Part shown: piece by piece, positions 1 to 5,637 of the stretch
Layout: the number at the start of each line of letters is the position of its first letter
Position numbering within the stretch: position 1 is the first letter of the stretch
Assembly: GCA_030614645.1 (NCBI GenBank)
Contig: JAUWTR010000034.1
Span: forward strand, 1-9,175
DNA length: 9,175 nucleotides
DNA from: Candidatus Aminicenantota bacterium
GTDB lineage: Bacteria > Acidobacteriota > Aminicenantia > Aminicenantales > Aminicenantaceae
Reading direction: 5' to 3'
Notes under the pieces: generated by a model
Databases searched by the model: none
What the model was told of the DNA's origin: nothing
What the model saw: only the letters and a program-made list of their open reading frames with translations
Position numbers and translations under genes: made by a program

Positions 1-527
1 ATCACATGGCTGCCGATACGGATATTTTCCCTAATGGAAGTATGGGAATGAATAAGACACTGGCTGCCGACTTTTGCTCCCGGATATATTGATACTAAAG
101 GAAAAACTACTGTGTTGTCCCCGATTTCTGTATCGTCTCCTATACTCGAGAAGGCCCCAATAGAGACACCTTTGCCCAATTTTGAAGAAGGTGAGACCAG
201 GGCCTGAGGATGGATTTCCGGTTCTGGACGATAGGGTTGAAAGAAAAAATCGATGGCCTGGACAAAGGAAAGGTGGGGATTTTTAGATTTAATTGCCGGC
301 AGATCGTCATAGTCTAATCCGGCTGGGATTATTACGGCTGAGGCTTTTGTTTTTTCGAGAAAATACTGCTGTTTTGGTTTAGTTAGAAAAACCAGGTCTC
401 CTTTTTTTGCATTTTCCAGGCCGGATATACCGCGAATAACAGTATCTCCATTTCCAATATAGGGGCATCCCAGAAAATCTGCCAGCTCAGCTACAGTTGG
501 ATAAGTATTTTTATACGAGCTTTTCAT
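1..527 (-). CDS. lpxD: UDP-3-O-acylglucosamine N-acyltransferase, 5' part (C-terminus beyond the window)
   Basis: Lipid A biosynthesis enzyme that transfers a hydroxyacyl chain from acyl-ACP to the amine of UDP-3-O-acylglucosamine in the cytoplasm. About 175 residues are visible, and the frame stays open to the window edge. Residues 1-100 match the LpxD N-terminal uridine-binding domain (TVAELADFLGC near 11-21, then IRGISGLENAKKGDLVFL). From about residue 110 the hexapeptide left-handed beta-helix begins (LGKGVSIGAFSSIGDD, then EIGDNTVVFP). The catalytic His and the C-terminal helices of the family lie outside. The chosen ATG has AAGGA three bases upstream. An in-frame ATG four codons earlier (base 539) is possible but has no good ribosome binding site. 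The first 17 bases overlap the end of the upstream yihY-like gene, so its ribosome binding site lies inside that gene. LpxD indicates an outer membrane with lipid A. Confidence 0.93.
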   Translation of the reverse strand, partial: MKSSYKNTYPTVAELADFLGCPYIGNGDTVIRGISGLENAKKGDLVFLTKPKQQYFLEKTKASAVIIPAGLDYDDLPAIKSKNPHLSFVQAIDFFFQPYRPEPEIHPQALVSPSSKLGKGVSIGAFSSIGDDTEIGDNTVVFPLVSIYPGAKVGSQCLIHSHTSIRENIRIGSHV

Positions 528-1380
528 GTATCCTTTCATTTAATACAGCTGCCAACTCCGCTCCCCATAAAATTATGACCAGGGAAAAAGATATCCAGAG
601 CAGGAAGAAAATAATTGAAGTGAGAGTCCCCTGTACTAATCTATGCAGTACTATTCCTATAGCTGAAAAATGAGCTACATAGAATGCAAATATGCGCTTG
701 AAGACTTCCCAGAGAAGAGTGCTGACGAGAGCGCCTATGGCAGCGGCTTTGGTATAGACCTTTATTTCCGGAATAAATTTATACAAGACAAAGAAAACCA
801 GAAAAGTAAGGGTCAAAGGGAAGAGGTATTGAAGAAAAAAATTATCGATCAATGACATGACTTTAGGATTAATATGATTAGCGATTACCGTACTTTCGTT
901 AATTGTTCGGTGTATCGCCGTCCAGGTGGCGGTGATAGAAAGAGAGATCAGCATTATAACTCCGAGAACGAACATGATAATGTATTCCATTAGTCGGTTA
1001 TAAAAGAATGATTTCTGATAATTAGCTTTAAAAATAAAGTTTATTGCATAGATCAAGTTGGAGAATAGAAAGCTGGCGGCGATAAATGAACCGGCTAATC
1101 CGAACCATCCTAAATTGGAGATATTACGGGAAACGACCTGGACTCTTTTGAAGAACAAAGGGTCGAGTTGGGCAAAGAATTCGTCCGATAGAATATTAAG
1201 GCTGCGGAAGGCTAACTCAGCATTGCCTAGTACTTTAGTGGCAATAAAAGCGAATAGTGCTACCAGGGGAATCGCACAGAGCAGAGAAAAATAGGAGATG
1301 GTTATGGCAAGATTGCCGCCTCTGTCTTCAGCAAACCTTTTAAATGTAGTTTTCAGGATTTCAAAGGTAGTTAGCAGCAT
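511..1380 (-). CDS. YihY/virulence factor BrkB family inner-membrane protein
   Basis: A 289-residue polytopic membrane protein of the family once called ribonuclease BN. That RNase activity was later assigned to another protein, so the molecular function remains uncertain. It matches the family in length and layout: about six hydrophobic segments (roughly 27-50, 92-117, 132-155, 183-205, 211-232, 250-275), an N-terminal AITISYFSLLCAIPLVALF stretch, a central PEIKVYTKAAAIGALVSTLLWEVFK stretch (positions 204-228), and the characteristic C-terminal ILWGAELAAVLNE (270-282). It begins 25 bases after the atpE stop and ends inside lpxD, so it probably shares their transcript. No Shine-Dalgarno sequence is obvious before the ATG, which suggests weak or coupled translation. 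Family membership is clear; a link to ATP synthase or lipid A function is only positional. Confidence 0.88.
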   Translation of the reverse strand: MLLTTFEILKTTFKRFAEDRGGNLAITISYFSLLCAIPLVALFAFIATKVLGNAELAFRSLNILSDEFFAQLDPLFFKRVQVVSRNISNLGWFGLAGSFIAASFLFSNLIYAINFIFKANYQKSFFYNRLMEYIIMFVLGVIMLISLSITATWTAIHRTINESTVIANHINPKVMSLIDNFFLQYLFPLTLTFLVFFVLYKFIPEIKVYTKAAAIGALVSTLLWEVFKRIFAFYVAHFSAIGIVLHRLVQGTLTSIIFFLLWISFSLVIILWGAELAAVLNERIHEKLV

Positions 1381-1405
1381 TTTTTATGTGATATTCAGAG
1401 GGTAA

Positions 1406-1747
1406 TTATATATTGCCCCAGTTGACCATAAGGATTATAATCGAGATAAGCAGTGCGTAGATGACCAGGGTTTCAATGAGGACCAACCCAAAAATGAGCA
1501 GGAACCTGATGTGATCTCCGGAGGCCGGGTTTCTTGAAATGCTTTCGCATGAACCGGTTATTGCTTTTGATTGGCTCATAGCCCCGACGGTTACAGCTAT
1601 GGCAATAAGAGCGCCTCCGATGAGCAGTGACCACTTGAATAAGGCTGTCCGGTTATCCGAAATATCACTTCCTTGAGCAAGGAGGGGAGTACTCATTAGA
1701 ATAACTAAGAAAATCAAGGCGATGAGTGGTTTAAGGTTTTTAGACAT
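1406..1747 (-). CDS. atpE: F0F1 ATP synthase subunit c with N-terminal signal-like peptide
   Basis: The proteolipid that forms the rotating c-ring of F0. The ATG at 1747 gives 113 residues and is preceded by AAAGGAG at five-base spacing. A longer frame from 1807 would run inside atpB and is rejected. Residues 1-24 look like a signal peptide (basic start, hydrophobic core 8-18, TPLLA then QGSD), leaving about 89 residues, normal for a c subunit. TM1 is about 38-62 and TM2 about 80-107. Between them lies the polar loop ESISRNPASGD (68-78), equivalent to the RQP loop. The ion-binding carboxylate is Glu92, in IETLVIYALL. Gln59, Thr93 and Tyr97 fall at the spacing of Gln32, Ser66 and Tyr70 of the Ilyobacter Na+ ring. 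The usual GxGxGxG motif of TM1 is largely replaced (Val52, Val54, Ala56, Ser58). It follows atpB by 16 bases. Confidence 0.93.
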   Translation of the reverse strand: MSKNLKPLIALIFLVILMSTPLLAQGSDISDNRTALFKWSLLIGGALIAIAVTVGAMSQSKAITGSCESISRNPASGDHIRFLLIFGLVLIETLVIYALLISIIILMVNWGNI

Positions 1748-1752
1748 TTTTT

Positions 1753-1759
1753 CTCCTTT
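1753..1759 (-). promoter_or_regulatory. Strong ribosome binding site of atpE
   Basis: AAAGGAG lies five bases before the atpE ATG, just after the atpB stop. It is the only strong Shine-Dalgarno sequence in the F0 group; atpZ and atpB have none that is clear and atpI only a poor one. It also decides the atpE start over the longer upstream frame. A strong site fits the need for many c subunits per a subunit. Confidence 0.8.
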
Positions 1760-1763
1760 AAAG

Positions 1764-2510
1764 TTAATGTTTTTCCTCATGGGCCACAGCTCCTGCCAGA
1801 TAGACACACGTCAGCAGAACAAAGACGAATGCCTGGATAAATGATGTGAATACTGCCACTACCATGAATGGCAGGGGAAGGAAAAATGGGATAATTGAAG
1901 CAATGACCACAATAAGTAATTCTTCTGCAAATATATTTCCAAAAAGACGGATAGAAAGCGAAACGACCCGGGAAAAGTGGCTGATGATCTCAATGGGCAG
2001 GAGCAAGGGAGCTATTGCCGGGATCGGGCCCAAGAAATGTTTGAGGTACTTTAATACACCCTGGGATTTTATCCCCTGCCAGTGATAGTAAAGAAAAACA
2101 ACCAGGGCACATGCGACTGTGACATTGAGTTTACTGGTGGGAGACATAAATCCTGGTACAAGCCCAATGAGATTGCAGAAAAAGATAAAAAGCCCGATGG
2201 TGGCGACCAGAGGCAGAAATTTTTTCCCCTGCTCGCCGATTATATTAACTAGCTGGCTTTCAAATGCTTGAATGATTATCTCAAGCATGCTCTGGCGTTT
2301 TGATGGGATCGAATTTATTTTCCGCGAGGCAAACCCGAAGAGAAGAATAAGCAAAAGCACGACAAAAAAAACCATTACAACATAGTCAGGTATCAAATGA
2401 TTGGGATTGTGGACATGGATACCGAATATTCCCAGGAAAGCGGCAATGGGTTTGCTGAAAATTTTATTGATAAGCTCGACTATATATAAACTGTGCTCTA
2501 ATTTTTCCAT
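1764..2510 (-). CDS. atpB: F0F1 ATP synthase subunit a
   Basis: The stator channel subunit of F0, which carries ions between the membrane half-channels and the c-ring. At 248 residues it has the family's usual length. Visible hallmarks are a membrane segment at 43-61, FCNLIGLVPGF (111-121) on helix 2, the essential Arg188 in SLSIRLFGNIFAEE (184-197), and QAFVFVLLTCVYLAGA (226-241), where Gln226 matches Gln252 of E. coli. A His-rich stretch (IHVHNPNHLIPDYV, 31-44) precedes the first long helix, as is common in this family. The ATG overlaps the end of atpI by 13 bases and has no clear Shine-Dalgarno sequence, so translation is probably coupled to atpI. The next gene is atpE. Identification is secure; ion specificity cannot be read from this subunit alone. 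Confidence 0.96.
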   Translation of the reverse strand: MEKLEHSLYIVELINKIFSKPIAAFLGIFGIHVHNPNHLIPDYVVMVFFVVLLLILLFGFASRKINSIPSKRQSMLEIIIQAFESQLVNIIGEQGKKFLPLVATIGLFIFFCNLIGLVPGFMSPTSKLNVTVACALVVFLYYHWQGIKSQGVLKYLKHFLGPIPAIAPLLLPIEIISHFSRVVSLSIRLFGNIFAEELLIVVIASIIPFFLPLPFMVVAVFTSFIQAFVFVLLTCVYLAGAVAHEEKH

Positions 2511-2908
2511 TGTTTAAACTTTGAAAACGCCACTATGGCTTCAACCAGAAAAATAAAGATCAAGGTTGAAAAACCGGCTGCAAATGCAATTACTTTCTCT
2601 GAGAAAAACAGAATTATAATAAAAAAGACGGCAATAATCAAGAGAAGACGGAGGCCGTAAAGGAGCACAATGGTTGTGAAGGCTTGCTTTTTTCTGTCTA
2701 ATAAAATTTTGGTGATGGACTTCTTAAGCCAGATGAACTCGGCGGCAGCCAGAAGACCGCCTGCAAAAACCAGCAGGGCGGATACTGCATCAAAAAGTAT
2801 GAGAGTGGGGAGTGCAAGGATGAAAGCGAGGATAGCGATCTCCCAAGTAATCCGCTTAAGGATCTTTGCATTTATAGATTCGGTTTGTGTCATCTTTTGT
2901 TTTTCCAT
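2498..2908 (-). CDS. atpI: ATP synthase subunit I-like membrane protein
   Basis: A 136-residue protein with four hydrophobic segments (about 23-40, 42-60, 77-101, 105-128) and a charged linker, LKKSITKILLDRKK (61-74). This is the layout of ATP-synt_I family proteins encoded directly ahead of atpB. In other bacteria AtpI helps assemble the c-ring and is not part of the final enzyme. Arg87 in LYGLRLLL lies at the start of the third helix. It overlaps atpB by 13 bases, which supports the assignment more than any single motif. The start is less certain: the ATG at 2908 has AAGG almost touching it, and a second in-frame ATG lies at 2893. It follows a 28-bp inverted repeat. The sequence is fast-evolving and recognised mainly by layout and context. 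Confidence 0.8.
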   Translation of the reverse strand: MEKQKMTQTESINAKILKRITWEIAILAFILALPTLILFDAVSALLVFAGGLLAAAEFIWLKKSITKILLDRKKQAFTTIVLLYGLRLLLIIAVFFIIILFFSEKVIAFAAGFSTLIFIFLVEAIVAFSKFKQWKN

Positions 2909-2943
2909 GCCTTATGATATCGCTATTTAAAGGATTTGTCTAT

Positions 2944-3017
2944 GGGGTCAAGTCTTCATATTCCACATTAGACATTTCATCTTTTTCGCCTAATGTGGAA
3001 TATGAAGACTTGACCCC
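2944..3017. repeat. Perfect 28-bp inverted repeat between atpZ and atpI, REP-like
   Basis: The left arm 2944-2971 (starting GGGGTCAAGTCTTCATATTC) is the exact reverse complement of the right arm 2990-3017, with an 18-base loop at 2972-2989. In the operon mRNA it would fold into a very stable hairpin that starts three bases after the atpZ stop and ends 35 bases before the atpI start. No T-run follows on the transcribed strand, so it is not a standard intrinsic terminator. The GGGGTCAAGTCTT end resembles palindromes I associate with REP/RAYT (IS200-like Y1 transposase) elements in environmental bacteria. That link is inference, since no transposase gene is present here. Confidence 0.93.
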
Positions 3018-3020
3018 GCT

Positions 3021-3239
3021 TTATTGGTACTTTTTTATCCCTTTAAGCAGGCTTATCATACCTGAAGCTATACCAAGGAGGAGAAAGATGATCAGCAGCC
3101 AGGGATGAGTGTCAAACAGTTTGTCCAGATAATATCCCATGAATAGCCCAATGGCAATTGAAGAAGGCAGCATAAGCCCTATAGAGCTTAGCTCTGCAAT
3201 TTTGCGGAAATTTGTTTTTTGAGGTGGTTTTTCAGTCAT
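3021..3239 (-). CDS. atpZ: AtpZ/AtpI family small membrane protein
   Basis: A 72-residue protein with two hydrophobic helices (about 18-37 and 46-66) separated by the family signature GYYLDKLFDTHPW (35-47), followed by LLLGIASGM. AtpZ-type proteins sit at the head of ATP synthase operons. In alkaliphilic Bacillus AtpZ and AtpI have been proposed to handle divalent cations, but the role in general is unsettled. The ATG shares its first base with the last base of the rmlD stop (TAATG), and no Shine-Dalgarno sequence precedes it. Translation therefore probably depends on ribosomes finishing rmlD. Downstream lies the 28-bp inverted repeat, then atpI. The family call rests on the two-helix layout, the signature and the neighbours. 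Confidence 0.88.
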   Translation of the reverse strand: MTEKPPQKTNFRKIAELSSIGLMLPSSIAIGLFMGYYLDKLFDTHPWLLIIFLLLGIASGMISLLKGIKKYQ

Positions 3240-4114
3240 TAAGTGTTTTTTTGTTTTAATATGTTAATACACTTTTCCAAAGAAGTTTTCCAATAGGGGA
3301 TTTCCATATTATATGCTTTTTTAATCTTTGCTTTATTTAAAATGCTGTAAGCTGGTCTTTTTGCCGGAGTCGGGTATTGATATGTTTCAATAGGGTCAAT
3401 ACTGCATTTAATTCCTGCAATTTCTACAATGGCTTTTGTAAAATCATACCAGCTTGCCACTCCTTCATTGCTGTAATGATAAACTCCGGTCAGGAAATCT
3501 TGAGAATTTATTATATTAAGAACTGCCTCGGCTAAATCACGGGCATAAGTCGGAGTGCCGAGTTGGTCGAACACAATCCCTATTGAATTCCTCTTTTTTG
3601 TTAAACCGATCATAGTCTTAACAAAATTATTGCCAAAAGAGGAATAAAGCCATGAAGTCCGTATGATTATTACTTCACTCCCGTGTTTAAGAACAGCTTT
3701 TTCGCCCGCCAGTTTAGTTTTTCCATATACAGATACAGGATTTGTTTTATCTTCTTCGGTAAATGGGATTGACGAACTTCCGTCAAAAACAAAATCTGTC
3801 GATATATGGATTAATTTTGCATTGAATTTACTGGACATTACAGCCAAATATTTAACAGCAATGTGGTTTGCTAGGTCTGCCTCTTCTTTTTCCTCCTCTG
3901 CCTTATCTACCGCAGTATAAGCAGCACAGTTAATTATATAGCCAAATTCTTGAGATGAAAAAAACCCTTCTATCTCATCCATAGATGTAATATCAAGTTC
4001 TTCAATATCAGTGAATGTGAAGTTGATATTATGGAATTTTGATAAGTATTTGATTTCGCTTCCCAACTGTCCCTTAGCGCCAGTTACAAGAATATTTTTC
4101 TTTACAGAATTCAA
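3239..4114 (-). CDS. rfbD (rmlD): dTDP-4-dehydrorhamnose reductase (TTG start)
   Basis: Last step of dTDP-L-rhamnose synthesis: NAD(P)H-dependent reduction of dTDP-4-dehydro-L-rhamnose. This is a 291-residue extended short-chain dehydrogenase of normal length. Visible are the nucleotide-binding TGAKGQLGSE (11-20), NCAAYTAVDKAE (62-73), STDFVFDG (105-112), the catalytic Tyr130 and Lys134 in VYGKTKLAGE, DQLGTPTYARDLA (183-195), and RPAYSILN (253-260), typical of RmlD. The start is TTG, one base after the rmlB stop. The next Met is residue 45, beyond the Rossmann motif, so no ATG can serve. Its stop overlaps the atpZ ATG by one base. It completes the rhamnose set with rmlA, the rmlC-like gene and rmlB. 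Confidence 0.96.
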   Translation of the reverse strand: MNSVKKNILVTGAKGQLGSEIKYLSKFHNINFTFTDIEELDITSMDEIEGFFSSQEFGYIINCAAYTAVDKAEEEKEEADLANHIAVKYLAVMSSKFNAKLIHISTDFVFDGSSSIPFTEEDKTNPVSVYGKTKLAGEKAVLKHGSEVIIIRTSWLYSSFGNNFVKTMIGLTKKRNSIGIVFDQLGTPTYARDLAEAVLNIINSQDFLTGVYHYSNEGVASWYDFTKAIVEIAGIKCSIDPIETYQYPTPAKRPAYSILNKAKIKKAYNMEIPYWKTSLEKCINILKQKNT

Positions 4115-4115
4115 T

Positions 4116-5147
4116 TTATCTATCTTTATAATACTTGGAATAAAACTCTTTGAAATCCTTGGATTTTTCTTTTATTTTCTGCCACCATTCTCTATTGTCC
4201 TGATACCAATTAACAGTAATTTCTAAAGCTTTATCAAATTCCATTTTAGGCTTCCATCCCAGATCGTGGATTTTTTGGCAGTCCAAAGCATAACGCCTAT
4301 CATGACCTAACCTATCCTTTACAAAAGTAATTAAACTTCTCGACTTTCCAAGTAAATCCACAATACGTTCTGCCACTCTGATATTAGGTACCTCATTGTT
4401 GGCACCAATATTATATGCCTCTCCAAATTGTCCCTTTTTCATAACAATATCTATTGCGCGACAGTTATCTTCTACATAAAGCCAGTCCCGCACATTGGTT
4501 CCCTTTCCATACATAGGAAGGGATTTCCCGTCCATTGCATTGCTCACAAAAAGAGGAATAAACTTTTCCGGATACTGATAGGGGCCATAATTATTGCTGG
4601 GTCTTACAATAAGGATTGGAAGCCCGTATGTCACCCAATATGAATAGGCTAATCTGTCCGCTCCAGCTTTGCTAGCAGAATAGGGAGAAGAAGGACACAT
4701 GGGATCATCTTCCTTGAAAAAACCTTTATCAAGACTTCCATACACCTCATCAGTTGAGACATGCATAAAAAATTCAACATCAGAATCCTTTAATACATCT
4801 AACAGAATAAAACTACCATAAACGTCGGTCATAATAAATTCACCGGCGTCCATTATCGAGCGGTCTACATGAGTCTCTGCAGCAAAGTGGATAACTCCTT
4901 TAACTCTTTTCATAGTTTTGCTGACTATCTCACGATCTTGCACATCTCCTTGTATAAACTCATATCTGGGGTGGTCTTCTATATCCTTTAGGTTATCAAG
5001 ATTACCGGCATAGGTCAGTTTATCCAGATTGATCACTTTGCAGTATGGATAATTCTTCAGCAGAAAATGAATAAAATTGCTTCCGATAAAACCTGCGCCA
5101 CCGGTTACAAGTAAGGTTTTGTCCTCAATCCGGCGTTCTTCAGCCAT
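4116..5147 (-). CDS. rfbB (rmlB): dTDP-glucose 4,6-dehydratase
   Basis: Second step of dTDP-rhamnose synthesis: NAD+-dependent conversion of dTDP-glucose to dTDP-4-dehydro-6-deoxyglucose. At 343 residues it matches the family. Features are TGGAGFIGSNF (15-25) for NAD+, AAETHVDRS (89-97), the active-site STDEVYGS (131-138) with Thr132, Asp133 and Glu134, Tyr156 and Lys160 in YSASKAGADR, RPSNNYGPYQ (182-191), and the substrate-binding KGTNVRDWLYVEDN (215-228). The ATG follows a purine-rich GGGGAAGGAAGG tract and overlaps the end of the rmlC-like gene by eight bases. The product feeds the epimerase encoded just upstream. The full Thr-Asp-Glu/Tyr/Lys set supports an active enzyme. Confidence 0.97.
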   Translation of the reverse strand: MAEERRIEDKTLLVTGGAGFIGSNFIHFLLKNYPYCKVINLDKLTYAGNLDNLKDIEDHPRYEFIQGDVQDREIVSKTMKRVKGVIHFAAETHVDRSIMDAGEFIMTDVYGSFILLDVLKDSDVEFFMHVSTDEVYGSLDKGFFKEDDPMCPSSPYSASKAGADRLAYSYWVTYGLPILIVRPSNNYGPYQYPEKFIPLFVSNAMDGKSLPMYGKGTNVRDWLYVEDNCRAIDIVMKKGQFGEAYNIGANNEVPNIRVAERIVDLLGKSRSLITFVKDRLGHDRRYALDCQKIHDLGWKPKMEFDKALEITVNWYQDNREWWQKIKEKSKDFKEFYSKYYKDR

Positions 5148-5595
5148 CCTTCCTTCCCCAATTGTATGGTATATTGTTTTTATGAGGGTCTAGGCGGTGT
5201 TCATCCGGTTTTTCGTAATTATATACTTCTGTTGGAATGTTTATAATAAGCGCCTCTTCTTCGCTTACACACATCCACCCATGATAGACTTCCTCAGGAA
5301 TCTGAACAAGTAAAGGATTATGAACTCCCATAAAGAACTGGGCTATTTCTTTAAAAGTCTGAGAATTCTCTCTGGCATCATATAAAGCCAGCTTTATCAT
5401 GCCATGGACACAGGCAACATTATCTGTTTGTTCTTTGTGTAAGTGCCAAGCTTTTACTACTCCTGGATAGGTAGTGCTCATATAAACCTGGCCGAATTTT
5501 GAAAAAAGATCATCATCGCTCCTGAAGATTTCCATAAGCCTTCCTCTTTCGTCGGGAATGACACGCAATTTTTTTATTTTTACACCTTCGATCAT
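5140..5595 (-). CDS. rfbC (rmlC-like): Short dTDP-4-dehydrorhamnose 3,5-epimerase-like cupin
   Basis: Predicted to epimerise C3 and C5 of dTDP-4-dehydro-6-deoxyglucose between RmlB and RmlD. At 151 residues it is clearly shorter than classical RmlC (about 180). Its active-site region differs: KAWHLHKEQTD (48-58) replaces the usual RGLHYQ type, although a His is kept (His51, also His53). It retains YHGWM (104-108) in place of the usual HGF, and a C-terminal PDEHRLDPHKNNIPYNW (130-146) resembling the family's closing motif. Position in a complete rml set supports the function, but sequence alone leaves room for a related sugar epimerase or isomerase. A GGGAGG tract nine or ten bases before the ATG serves as ribosome binding site. 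It overlaps rmlB by eight bases and lies 42 bases after rmlA. Confidence 0.85.
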   Translation of the reverse strand: MIEGVKIKKLRVIPDERGRLMEIFRSDDDLFSKFGQVYMSTTYPGVVKAWHLHKEQTDNVACVHGMIKLALYDARENSQTFKEIAQFFMGVHNPLLVQIPEEVYHGWMCVSEEEALIINIPTEVYNYEKPDEHRLDPHKNNIPYNWGRKDG

Positions 5596-5637
5596 ACTTC
5601 TTTCCCTCCCAAATCTGATATAACTAAATAATTTTCC

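Noticed and set aside
1406..1807. A longer atpE frame of 133 codons starting at 1807.
   Set aside because: Its extra 20 codons lie inside atpB and have no ribosome binding site, while the ATG at 1747 has AAAGGAG at ideal spacing and begins a signal-like peptide.
2944..3017. The inverted repeat as an intrinsic terminator.
   Set aside because: The sequence after the stem on the transcribed strand has no T-run and essential genes follow directly, so full termination is unlikely.
3308..3313. A perfect TATAAT on the minus strand upstream of atpZ, as a possible F0 promoter.
   Set aside because: It lies in rmlD coding sequence with no recognisable -35 at 16-18 bases and no extended -10. A nearby TTGGAA/TATTAA pair with an 18-base spacer (about 3267-3296) is only 4/6 plus 4/6. 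Neither is listed as a promoter.
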